Positions 7,565 to 15,192 of a stretch of DNA of 64,000 nt are shown in pieces; position 1 is the stretch's first letter; the number at the start of each line of letters is the position of its first letter. Below the pieces are notes generated by a model. It was not told the DNA's origin and ran no database searches. It was given only the letters and a program-made list of their open reading frames with translations. Origin of the DNA: Desulfuromonadales bacterium (GTDB lineage Bacteria; Desulfobacterota; Desulfuromonadia; Desulfuromonadales; BM103); assembly GCA_030145205.1 (NCBI GenBank), contig JAQYVZ010000018.1:1-64000 (forward strand). The letters are read 5' to 3'. Position numbers and translations under genes: made by a program.

Positions 7565-8353
7565 CTAGAGCAACAGTGCGCTGATCAGGTAATCCCAGAC
7601 CAGCACGGCAACAGAGGACAGGACAACCGCATCCGTGGTCACCCGGCTGACCCCTTCGGCGCCGAAACCGCCGGAACGTTCCAGATGCAGGGCATAGCCC
7701 TTGGCAGCGGCAATCCAGACCAGCAGCAGGCCAAAAATCAGAGATTTGACCAGCCCCATCCGGATGTCAGCCCAGCCAACACTCGAATACATCCCCTGGA
7801 AATAAGCCCCCTCATTCACATCGAACAGGCCAATTCCCACCAGCCAGCCGCCGAGGATGCCAATCACATCAAACAGGGCGGTCAGCAATGGCAGAACGAT
7901 GACGCCGGCCAGCAGCTTGGGTGCCATCAGGTACTTGTAGGGATCGATCGCCATGCATTCGAGCGCGTCGATCTGCTCGGAATTGCGCATGATGCCAACT
8001 TCGGCGCAGATCGCCGAACCGGCCCGCCCGATCACCATCAGGGCGGTCAGCACCGGTCCCAGTTCACGAATCAGGCTGAGCGCCACGGCCGAACCGAGGA
8101 ATCCCACCGAGCCGAACTTGTTCAGGGTGTAATAGCCCTGCAACCCGAGAACCATCCCGGTAAAGGTGCCAGTAAACAGAATCACAAACACTGAGCGCGC
8201 ACCGATAAAATGGATCTGACGAACAACAGGGGAAATCTTATAGGGAGGCTTAAAAATGCTAACGAAAGTCAGGGCGAAAAACGTCCCCATCCGACCGGCA
8301 GTTTCAAGAAACCAGAGGGCTTCACGCCCGATTTTTTCGAAGAGGAAAATCAT
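7565..8353 (-). CDS. mlaE: MlaE-type phospholipid ABC transporter permease
   Basis: A 262-residue permease with the MlaE family core: 'QIHFIGARSVFVILFTGTFTGMVLGLQGYY', 'ELGPVLTALMVIGRAGSAICAEVGIMRNSEQIDALECMAIDP' and a C-terminal 'GVSRVTTDAVVLSSVAVLVWDYLISALLL'. It forms the inner-membrane part of the MlaFED complex. It is the first gene of the operon mlaE-mlaF-mlaD-mlaA-mlaC. No good ribosome binding site is visible before the ATG. No MlaB-type STAS protein is encoded next to it. Confidence 0.93.
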   Translation of the reverse strand: MIFLFEKIGREALWFLETAGRMGTFFALTFVSIFKPPYKISPVVRQIHFIGARSVFVILFTGTFTGMVLGLQGYYTLNKFGSVGFLGSAVALSLIRELGPVLTALMVIGRAGSAICAEVGIMRNSEQIDALECMAIDPYKYLMAPKLLAGVIVLPLLTALFDVIGILGGWLVGIGLFDVNEGAYFQGMYSSVGWADIRMGLVKSLIFGLLLVWIAAAKGYALHLERSGGFGAEGVSRVTTDAVVLSSVAVLVWDYLISALLL

Positions 8354-8390
8354 AGTTTACGTAGTTGATATCATAAAATTTCATTACTTC

Positions 8391-8419
8391 AATTTACCTA
8401 TAATTCAGATTTGTTGCAA
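8391..8419 (-). promoter_or_regulatory. Promoter candidate for the mla operon
   Basis: On the minus strand TTGCAA (8414-8419), a 17-base spacer and TAAATT (8391-8396) stand about 38 bases before the mlaE start. Both boxes match the sigma-70 consensus only in part. Confidence 0.4.
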
Positions 8420-8442
8420 TGCTTAATTGGTGACATCAAGGC

Positions 8443-8470
8443 TTGCCTGCGACATGATCAATGATAGAAT
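8443..8470 (+). promoter_or_regulatory. Promoter candidate for hydBGDA
   Basis: TTGCCT (8443-8448), a 16-base spacer and TAGAAT (8465-8470), 54 bases before the hydB ATG. A fair sigma-70 match; no sigma-54 site with correct GG-N10-GC spacing was found here. Confidence 0.4.
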
Positions 8471-8524
8471 TTTCGGGAAGACTGTCAAATACATCGAACC
8501 AGGCGTCCGTTCTTGAGGCTTTAA

Positions 8525-9493
8525 ATGAAGGATACCCATTTACCCTGCTTCCGAATCAAGCCAGACTTTTACGACGCCCTGGCACATCACCTTGCAGCAG
8601 ACTTCGAATTCTGGGCGTCGCTTGTTGGTGCAGATGGTCTCTGCCGACTGCAACTGGTGGCGTCCCCCCCCGAGAACACGTCTTCTGGATTGCCCGGCAT
8701 CCCCTTCAAGAAGCTATTACTGCCGCCTGCGGAACCGCTCTGGTCATGGGATGGCAAAACATTCCAGTCGCCGGACCCACAACCGCGTCGCGCCGTGTTC
8801 GGAGTTGCACTCTGCGACCTTCAAGCCCTCTGGTATCTGGATCAGGTTTTCGCCGAAGACCCCCTATACCAGGAGCGCCGTCAACACCTGTTGATCGTTG
8901 GTGGCCCCTGCCAACCGGCGGACCAATGCCGGTGCCACCCAGACGAATCCCCCTTGGCCGGCGATCTGTTCCAAACGCACGACCACATCTGGAGCCTATC
9001 AAACCGCGGGCACGCCGTTTTAAAGGAGCTGGCAAAATGGCTTGGCGCCACCGTCGACCGCCCTCTGCCAAAACCGCTCCAGGTTCCGAAGCCACGCGCA
9101 GACATCAGGGAGCCTTTGTTCAGGGCCAGTACAGGGTCGGCAATCTGGCAGCAAAGCAGCCAATCCTGCCTGGCCTGTGGAGTCTGCTCCGCCGTCTGCC
9201 CAACCTGCTACTGCTACGACATGATCGACCACACTGATCTCGACGGAAAAAGCACCCGCCAGCGGGTCTGGGATAATTGCTTTTTCAGTACCCACGCCAA
9301 GGTGGCCGGCGGGCATGATTTCCGACCGGACCGGGCGGCACGCCTGCGTTTTCGCTTTGAACACAAAAAATTTGGTTTTGGCCCATTGCGCGGCCGGCCA
9401 TCGTGTGTCGGTTGCGGGCGCTGCCTGAAAGCCTGCCCGGTCGATATCGATCTTGACCAGATTGCCGAACAGCTGAATGCGGGAGAGGCCTGA
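8525..9493 (+). CDS. hydB: Group 3b [NiFe]-hydrogenase/sulfhydrogenase beta subunit (iron-sulfur)
   Basis: A 322-residue protein like the beta subunit of archaeal soluble hydrogenases and AsrA. The N-terminal half contains 'FGVALCDLQALWYLDQVF' and a small Cys group ('GGPCQPADQCRC'). The C-terminal part carries two ferredoxin-type cluster motifs, 'CLACGVCSAVCPTC' and 'CVGCGRCLKACPVD'. It carries electrons between the flavin subunit and the hydrogenase small subunit in the cytoplasm. GAGG precedes the ATG, and the stop overlaps the hydG start. It is first in the gene order B-G-D-A, the same as in Pyrococcus. Confidence 0.88.
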   Translation: MKDTHLPCFRIKPDFYDALAHHLAADFEFWASLVGADGLCRLQLVASPPENTSSGLPGIPFKKLLLPPAEPLWSWDGKTFQSPDPQPRRAVFGVALCDLQALWYLDQVFAEDPLYQERRQHLLIVGGPCQPADQCRCHPDESPLAGDLFQTHDHIWSLSNRGHAVLKELAKWLGATVDRPLPKPLQVPKPRADIREPLFRASTGSAIWQQSSQSCLACGVCSAVCPTCYCYDMIDHTDLDGKSTRQRVWDNCFFSTHAKVAGGHDFRPDRAARLRFRFEHKKFGFGPLRGRPSCVGCGRCLKACPVDIDLDQIAEQLNAGEA

Positions 9494-10320
9494 TGCTGGA
9501 TCAGCTCCAACCACACTCTGCCGTACTGCAAGCGGTCGCGCCTTTGACTGCCGATGATCGACTGTTTCTGTTTCTGTCGGCTGAACCGATTTCTGCTACC
9601 CCGGGCCAGTTTGTAGAAATCAGCATTCCGGGGGTCGGTGGTTTTCCCGTATCGCCCTGCGATCTGGTCAAAGGCAAGCAAATCTACTCCTGCATCCGCA
9701 AGGCAGGGCGGGTCACCAGCGCACTGTTTGAACTTGAGGTTGGTGCATCCATCGGGCTGCGCGGGCCTTTCGGCAACGGCTTTGACCTGTCGCAGTGTGT
9801 CAACCGGGATGTCTTGCTGTTGGCTGGAGGCCTTGGCATCGCACCGTTGCGGGCTCTGCTGGCGGCCTTGCTGAAGACCGAGCAGCATCGGCAACTCATT
9901 CTGCTGTTCGGCGCAAAAACCTTTTCGGCGCTTCTGTTCCGCGATGAGTTGGTCAAACTGGCGAAGGCCCATAAGCTCAAACTGCTCCTCTCCGTCGATG
10001 ATGATGAAGGGCTCAGCCATGTAACCACTGACCACCCTTGCCGAGTGGGCCTGGTCACATCACTCCTGGACGAACTGACGTTACAGTGCAAGATGACAAC
10101 CGCTGTCGTCAGTGGCCCGCCGGCTCTGTATCGCGGGGCACTTGAACAACTGGCAACCCTTGGACTGCCGCCGGAGAGGATTTTCGCAACCCTAGAGCGC
10201 CGCATGCGTTGTGGGATTGGTGAATGCTGTCACTGCGTCACAGGCGGGGTTTACCTCTGCCAGGAAGGACCGGTCTTTTCTCTGGAGAAGATCCGAACTC
10301 TGGAAGGAGCCCTGGAGTGA
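9493..10320 (+). CDS. hydG: Group 3b hydrogenase gamma subunit (FAD/NAD(P)-binding reductase)
   Basis: A 275-residue flavoprotein of the ferredoxin-NADP reductase type. An FAD-binding barrel ('PGQFVEISIPGVGGFPVSPC') is followed by a nucleotide-binding domain ('LLLAGGLGIAPLRALLAALL'), and a C-terminal [2Fe-2S] motif like PyrK ('LERRMRCGIGECCHC', then a fourth Cys in 'YLCQEGP'). It exchanges electrons between NAD(P)(H) and the iron-sulfur subunits. Which nicotinamide nucleotide is used cannot be read from the sequence. Start overlaps hydB, and the stop overlaps the hydD GTG. Confidence 0.88.
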   Translation: MLDQLQPHSAVLQAVAPLTADDRLFLFLSAEPISATPGQFVEISIPGVGGFPVSPCDLVKGKQIYSCIRKAGRVTSALFELEVGASIGLRGPFGNGFDLSQCVNRDVLLLAGGLGIAPLRALLAALLKTEQHRQLILLFGAKTFSALLFRDELVKLAKAHKLKLLLSVDDDEGLSHVTTDHPCRVGLVTSLLDELTLQCKMTTAVVSGPPALYRGALEQLATLGLPPERIFATLERRMRCGIGECCHCVTGGVYLCQEGPVFSLEKIRTLEGALE

Positions 10321-11063
10321 TTCCGAAACTGCTAAAAATCGGGGTGGTTCACTTTGCCGGCTGCAGCGGGTGCCAGCTGATGCTGCTGAACTGCGAAGCA
10401 GAACTCGCAATTTTGGCACAACGAGTCGACTGCGTTGACGCCAGCATGATCACATCCGCAACGTGCGAGGAGACTCCTTTCGACCTGCTCCTGGTCGAAG
10501 GCTCCATCACCTCTCCCAGTGAACAGCAACACTTGCAAAAGCTGCGGTTAAGATGCCGTCATCTGGTCGCCGTAGGGGCCTGCGCCCTGACCGGCGGCAT
10601 CAATCGCTTTGATGCACCGACCCGGGAAACAGCATGCACACACGTCTACGGCCCTGTCGCCGACCAGATAGAAACCTTTTCTCCTCAACCTGTCGCGAAC
10701 TTTGTCGCTGTTGACGCCTGCATTCCCGGCTGTCCTCCGGAGCACAGTGACTTCCTTGATTTTTTCGGTGCACTGTCCTGCGGGGTCTGGCCGACACAAC
10801 GGGACGCACCGGTTTGCATGGAATGCCGCACACGCGAGCTCCGCTGCCTTCTGGAGGAGGATCATCTGCCCTGTCTCGGACCGATAACCATCGGCGGATG
10901 CGCGGCGCGCTGCCCCGCCCTTGGCATTCCTTGTGAAGGCTGCCGTGGTGAAGTATCTGAGGCAAACCGGGACGAGCTCTGTCATCTCATGGCAAAAACA
11001 CACCTCTCAAAGTCAGAGCTCAAACGACGAATCCAACGCTTTACAGGAGGGGAGAATGTCTAG
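10317..11063 (+). CDS. hydD: Group 3b [NiFe]-hydrogenase small (delta) subunit
   Basis: A 248-residue protein starting at GTG 10317, which overlaps the hydG stop (GTGA) and has AAGGAG upstream. The conserved cluster-binding positions of small subunits are present: 'FAGCSGCQ' near residue 15, 'GACALTGGI', 'CIPGCPP', and a Cys-rich C-terminal half ('CMECRTRELRC', 'CAARCPALGIPCEGC') able to bind more clusters. It passes electrons from the NiFe site to HydB and HydG. No Tat signal is present, so the enzyme is cytoplasmic. Confidence 0.88.
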   Translation: MIPKLLKIGVVHFAGCSGCQLMLLNCEAELAILAQRVDCVDASMITSATCEETPFDLLLVEGSITSPSEQQHLQKLRLRCRHLVAVGACALTGGINRFDAPTRETACTHVYGPVADQIETFSPQPVANFVAVDACIPGCPPEHSDFLDFFGALSCGVWPTQRDAPVCMECRTRELRCLLEEDHLPCLGPITIGGCAARCPALGIPCEGCRGEVSEANRDELCHLMAKTHLSKSELKRRIQRFTGGENV

Positions 11064-12312
11064 ACAGATCATTCAGCCTCTCACCAGGGTGGAAGGACAT
11101 GGTCGGGTTATCCTGGAACAACAGCAGGGCCGCCTTGTCTCCGTCCAGCTTGACCTCAACGAATCGCCACGCCTGTTTGAAGCGCTGTTGGTTGGCCGAA
11201 GCTGGCAGGAAGTCCCTGAGTTGGTCTGCCGAATCTGTGGCATCTGCTCATCGGTCCACAAACTCGCCGCCCTGCATGCTCTGGAACAGGTTCTCAAGAT
11301 CAACATTCCGCCGGCCGCCGCAATCGTACGGGAGCTGACCCTGCTGGGAGGGCACATCCAGAGCCACGCGTTACATCTTTTCTGTCTGATCCTGCCCGAT
11401 TTCTTTGGTGTCCCGAGTGTGCTGGATCTGGCGCGCGACCGCCATCCTCTGGCGATGGCCGGACTGGAAGTCAAAGCCTTCGGCAACCGACTGCAGGAAC
11501 TCTTCGGCGGCCGCATTGTGCATCCCGTCAATCTCGTGATCGGTGGCATCGGACAATGTCCGGCAGAGGAGCAGCTGATTCCGCTCAAGGAGGAACTCGC
11601 CGCCCTCTGTGAAAAGTGGCCTGCCATTGCTGAAGAATTCCAGGCTTCTGCCAAGTATCCTGCTGGTGGGGCTCCGGTTGGATGCTCTCTGGCAACAGGA
11701 AGTCCGATCGGATTCGACCTGACCGGGACATCCCTCTGGACAGCAGATGGGAGCGAATGGCCTGTCGCTGATTACGCCCGGTTGCTTGCAGAACGCCCGG
11801 TTTCAAGCTCCCATGCCAAGTGGCCTACTGGTGAACAAGGACCTTTCCTGGTCGGCGCACTGGCAAGACAAGCGCTGACGGCAAGACGTACCGGCACCGC
11901 CCCGGACACGTCCCGACAAAACGGAATTTATGCAAACAACACGGCGCAGCTTCTGGAAATTGACTGGGCCCTAAGCCGGGCTTATTCCCTGGCATGTCAA
12001 CTGCTGGACCTTGACAAGACGGCTCCGTGCCGGATCCCGCCTGATGGTCCGCGTGCCGGAGTCGGCATCGCAGCATTCGAAGCGCCACGCGGTCTGCTGG
12101 TTCATCGGTATATTCTGGATGACACGGGTCATGTCACCGAGGCGGATATCGTGACCCCAACCGCGATCAATCAACAAGTCATGGCCAAGCAAATCTGTCT
12201 TGATCTTGCTGAAGAGAAGGACCAGGTCAGGATCGTCAAAACAGCCGAGCAAATTGTCAGAGCTTATGATCCGTGCATTTCCTGCGCGGTACATCTGCTC
12301 GAAGTAAAATAA
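11056..12312 (+). CDS. hydA: Group 3b [NiFe]-hydrogenase large (alpha) subunit
   Basis: A 418-residue catalytic subunit. The N-terminal NiFe motif 'RICGICSSVH' and the C-terminal motif 'DPCISCAVH' supply the four cysteines for the metal site. Five residues after the last His ('LLEVK') end the protein, so a C-terminal peptide to be removed by a maturation protease is very short or absent; compare with family members. The ATG has GGAGG upstream and overlaps hydD by eight bases. No hyp genes or HycI-type protease are in this window. Confidence 0.9.
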   Translation: MSRQIIQPLTRVEGHGRVILEQQQGRLVSVQLDLNESPRLFEALLVGRSWQEVPELVCRICGICSSVHKLAALHALEQVLKINIPPAAAIVRELTLLGGHIQSHALHLFCLILPDFFGVPSVLDLARDRHPLAMAGLEVKAFGNRLQELFGGRIVHPVNLVIGGIGQCPAEEQLIPLKEELAALCEKWPAIAEEFQASAKYPAGGAPVGCSLATGSPIGFDLTGTSLWTADGSEWPVADYARLLAERPVSSSHAKWPTGEQGPFLVGALARQALTARRTGTAPDTSRQNGIYANNTAQLLEIDWALSRAYSLACQLLDLDKTAPCRIPPDGPRAGVGIAAFEAPRGLLVHRYILDDTGHVTEADIVTPTAINQQVMAKQICLDLAEEKDQVRIVKTAEQIVRAYDPCISCAVHLLEVK

Positions 12313-12383
12313 GGTAAGAGAGTGGAGACGATTCGGAGGGACGCATTACTTCCCCAGAGGGTTTGTTTCTAAGATTGCCCGGG

Positions 12384-12857
12384 TCACCCCAGCGGCAGTT
12401 CGGTCTTGTTGGTGACCGCCTTCAGAGCAAATGACGACTGCACTCGGAGCACTCCAGATAAGCCGGTCAACTGGTTATGGATACGCACATAATCGGTGTT
12501 GTCACGAACAATGACACGCAACAGATAGTCGAAGTCACCGGACATCAGATAACACTCCATCACCTCAGGAACCTTGCACACCTCGGTTTCAAAGTGGGCA
12601 AGCTTTTCCCGTTGTTGACCGTCCAGTGTGACCCGCACGAAGACGGTGTTCGGTTTGTCGATAGCCGCCGGATTCACCAGGGCGGCATAGCGCTGAATGA
12701 CACCAGCCTGTTCCATGGCACGCACCCGCCGCAGGCAGGCAGATTCCGACAAACCAACCTGTTCGGCCAACTTCACGTTGGCAAGCCGCCCGTCCTGCTG
12801 CAATGCGATCAAAATGGCCCGATCGATCTGGTCCAGGGGAGATAGATCAAGATTCAT
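12384..12857 (-). CDS. Lrp/AsnC family transcriptional regulator
   Basis: A 157-residue regulator: an N-terminal helix-turn-helix ('LDQIDRAILIALQQDGRLANVKLAEQVGLSESACLRRVRAME') and a C-terminal RAM ligand domain ('VMECYLMSGDFDYLLRVIVRDNTDYVRI'). Such proteins form octamers and respond to amino acids. It is divergent from alanine dehydrogenase with a shared 169-base control region, so ald is the natural target, with alanine or another amino acid as effector. Confidence 0.9.
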   Translation of the reverse strand: MNLDLSPLDQIDRAILIALQQDGRLANVKLAEQVGLSESACLRRVRAMEQAGVIQRYAALVNPAAIDKPNTVFVRVTLDGQQREKLAHFETEVCKVPEVMECYLMSGDFDYLLRVIVRDNTDYVRIHNQLTGLSGVLRVQSSFALKAVTNKTELPLG

Positions 12858-13026
12858 AGATAATTCCTCTATATTTTCGAAGATTCTGCTTTTAACGTAA
12901 GCTTTTTCAAAATATTTGCAAGAAAAACTACTGGAATATTTGGTAATCTTTCAGAAACATTACGACAACACTACTCAACTGATGCAGCCCTGCGAACCAG
13001 CGTCGCATCCTGAAAAGGAGTCTGCC
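12858..13026. promoter_or_regulatory. Divergent lrp-ald control region
   Basis: The region is AT-rich with repeated AATATTT-like tracts near 12911 and 12935, the kind of sequence Lrp proteins bind. No clear -35/-10 pair stands out. AAGGAG before 13027 serves ald. Confidence 0.45.
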
Positions 13027-14142
13027 ATGATCGTTGGCATCCTGAAAGAAATCAAAGCAGAAGAAAACCGGGTCTGCATGACGCCGGCCGGCGCAGAAGT
13101 GATGTGTGCAAACGGCCACACCGTGCTGGTTGAGAAAGAGGCTGGCCTTGGCAGCGGCTTCAGCGATGCTGAATATGCTCAGGTTGGTGCTGAAATTGCG
13201 GCCACGCCATCAGAGATCTACCAGAAGGCCGACATGGTCATGCATGTCAAGGAACCGCAACCAGGCGAATACAGCCTGATCCGTAAGGATCAAATTGTAT
13301 TCACCTATTTCCATTTTGCCGCCGCCGAAGAGTTGACACGGGCCATGCTCGAACGCGGCGCGACCTGCATCGCATACGAAACCATCGAAGCAGAGGATGG
13401 CAGCTTGCCTTTACTGACACCAATGAGTGAAGTCGCCGGGCGCATGGCGGCCCAGCAGGCGGCCAAGTACCTGGAGCGCGCCCAAGGCGGCCGCGGCGTC
13501 CTGCTCGGTGGCGTCCCCGGGGTTGCCCCGGCCACTGTACTCGTGCTGGGTGGCGGCGTGGTCGGTACGCACGCCGCTCAAATGGCCTGCGGTCTGGGTG
13601 CCAAGGTCTACCTGCTCGACACTAACCTGGCGCGACTGCGCCACCTGGCCGAAGTCATGCCGAAAAACTGTTTCCCGATGATGTCCTCGCCGGCCGTCAT
13701 CCGAGACCTGGCTCGGGAAGCCGACGCTGTCATCGGCGCAGTCCTGCTACCCGGCACCAAGGCCCCACGGCTGATCACCAGGGATATGCTGAAGAGTATG
13801 AAACCGGGCACAGTCCTGGTGGACGTGGCCATCGACCAGGGCGGCTGTTTCGAAATGTCCAAACCGACCACCCACGGCGAGCCGGTGTTCGAAGTCGACG
13901 GCATCGTCCATTACTGCGTGGCCAACATGCCGGGCGCGGTGCCGATGACATCCACGCTGGCCTTGACCAACGCCACCCTGCCCTACGCGCTGCAGATTGC
14001 GAACCGCGGCTGGTGGAAGGCCGCCAAAGAGGTGTACGGCATCCGGGAGGGTCTGAACGTGGTCGATGGCAAGGTTGTCTATCAGGGCGTGGCGGAGGCC
14101 TTTGGTCTGGATTACGTTCCGGTGATGGATATCCTCGGATAA
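13027..14142 (+). CDS. ald: Alanine dehydrogenase
   Basis: A 371-residue NAD-dependent enzyme that interconverts L-alanine with pyruvate and ammonia. Family signatures are complete: 'GILKEIKAEENRVCMTPAG' at the N-terminus, 'MHVKEPQPGEYSLI', the Rossmann loop 'VLGGGVVGTHAAQMACGLGA' and 'MPGAVPMTSTLALTNATLPY'. The ATG at 13027 was chosen because AAGGAG lies upstream and homologues start there; an in-frame start at 12916 would add 37 non-homologous residues. Expression is likely under the divergent Lrp-type regulator. Confidence 0.95.
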   Translation: MIVGILKEIKAEENRVCMTPAGAEVMCANGHTVLVEKEAGLGSGFSDAEYAQVGAEIAATPSEIYQKADMVMHVKEPQPGEYSLIRKDQIVFTYFHFAAAEELTRAMLERGATCIAYETIEAEDGSLPLLTPMSEVAGRMAAQQAAKYLERAQGGRGVLLGGVPGVAPATVLVLGGGVVGTHAAQMACGLGAKVYLLDTNLARLRHLAEVMPKNCFPMMSSPAVIRDLAREADAVIGAVLLPGTKAPRLITRDMLKSMKPGTVLVDVAIDQGGCFEMSKPTTHGEPVFEVDGIVHYCVANMPGAVPMTSTLALTNATLPYALQIANRGWWKAAKEVYGIREGLNVVDGKVVYQGVAEAFGLDYVPVMDILG

Positions 14143-14226
14143 GTCGCTGCCCGGCTCGGTTTGCCGACATTGGTTTGTGTGCTATGCTTCTTTTTCTTAT
14201 TTAATTTACATAACGAGGAGCACACC

Positions 14227-15006
14227 ATGTCGAACGAATCGAACCTGCTGGTGGAAAGAGATGGCGCTGTCGCCATCCTGACCTTCAATAACCCCAAGGC
14301 CCTCAATGCCCTGACGGCTGCAACCTTCGAGGCTCTAGAAGCGACGCTTGAAGAATTAGCTACCGACCAGAGCGTGCGTGCCGTCGTCCTGACCGGCGCC
14401 GGCAACAAGGCGTTCATCGCCGGCGGCGACATCAGCGTTCTGGCCACCCTCAACGTCGAGAGCGCGCGTCAGTTTGCGCTGCTGGCACAACAGGTCATCG
14501 ACAAAATCGAGGCCTTCCCCAAACCGGTGGTGGCAGCCATCAACGGCTACGCCCTCGGCGGCGGCTGTGAGCTGGCAATGGCCTGCGACTTGCGAATTGC
14601 AGCCGACACTGCCCGCTTCGGTCAGCCTGAGGTCAAGCTGGGAATCATTCCCGGCTTTGCCGGCACACAGCGCCTGGCCCGACTGGTCGGCAAGGCGCGC
14701 GCCAAGGAGATGATCTTTACCGGCGAGATGATTGACGCTGCTACAGCAGACCGGATCGGCCTGGTCAACCGGGTGGTCCCGGCGGAAAATCTTATGAAAG
14801 AAACTTTGGCCCTGGTGGCGACCATGACCGACAAGAGCATGTCGGCCATCACCCTCTGTAAAGAAGCGATCGACCATGGTCTGGAAATGGACTTCGCCCG
14901 CGGCGCCCGTTATGAGGCCGACCTGTTCGGGCTCAGTTTCGCGACTCCAGATGCTCAGGAAGGCCTTGCGGCTTTTTTGGAGAAGCGTCTGCCGAAATTC
15001 AAGTAA
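14227..15006 (+). CDS. Enoyl-CoA hydratase/isomerase family protein (crotonase)
   Basis: A 259-residue crotonase. The oxyanion-hole segments 'AFIAGGDIS' and 'GYALGGGCELAMACD' are present, and both glutamates used by true enoyl-CoA hydratases appear to be retained ('FGQPEVKLGIIPG', 'RAKEMIFTG'). It probably hydrates short 2-enoyl-CoA such as crotonyl-CoA. GAGGAG precedes the ATG. It is 84 bases after ald and is followed by a clear terminator, so it may share the ald transcript or have its own promoter. Confidence 0.9.
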   Translation: MSNESNLLVERDGAVAILTFNNPKALNALTAATFEALEATLEELATDQSVRAVVLTGAGNKAFIAGGDISVLATLNVESARQFALLAQQVIDKIEAFPKPVVAAINGYALGGGCELAMACDLRIAADTARFGQPEVKLGIIPGFAGTQRLARLVGKARAKEMIFTGEMIDAATADRIGLVNRVVPAENLMKETLALVATMTDKSMSAITLCKEAIDHGLEMDFARGARYEADLFGLSFATPDAQEGLAAFLEKRLPKFK

Positions 15007-15015
15007 CCTCTCTTT

Positions 15016-15048
15016 GAGGCCGTCGGTAAACAATCGGCGGCCTCTTTT
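15016..15048 (+). terminator. Intrinsic terminator after the crotonase gene
   Basis: GAGGCCGTCG, nine-base loop, CGGCGGCCTC, then TTTT. Ten-base stem with one G-U pair. Confidence 0.8.
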
Positions 15049-15192
15049 CAAAACTTCTACACCTTCTCTACACACAATCCTCAAGAAAGAAGTTGCGGAG
15101 AAGCCTGGAGACAGCTAAATTTAATACACACCCTGAACCATCACGCTCAACAGGCCTGTTTGTCCCCAGGAACACCCAGGAGATCTGTTCAG

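Noticed and set aside
8427-8439. TTGGTGACATCAA as an FNR box before hydB
   Set aside because: It is 13 bases long, not 14, and one half-site deviates from TTGAT.
8580-8597. TGGCAC...TTGC resembling a sigma-54 promoter
   Set aside because: GG and GC are 11 bases apart instead of 10, and it lies inside hydB.
8461-9237. Plus-strand frame overlapping hydB
   Set aside because: Different frame from hydB, Arg/Pro-rich, no family match.
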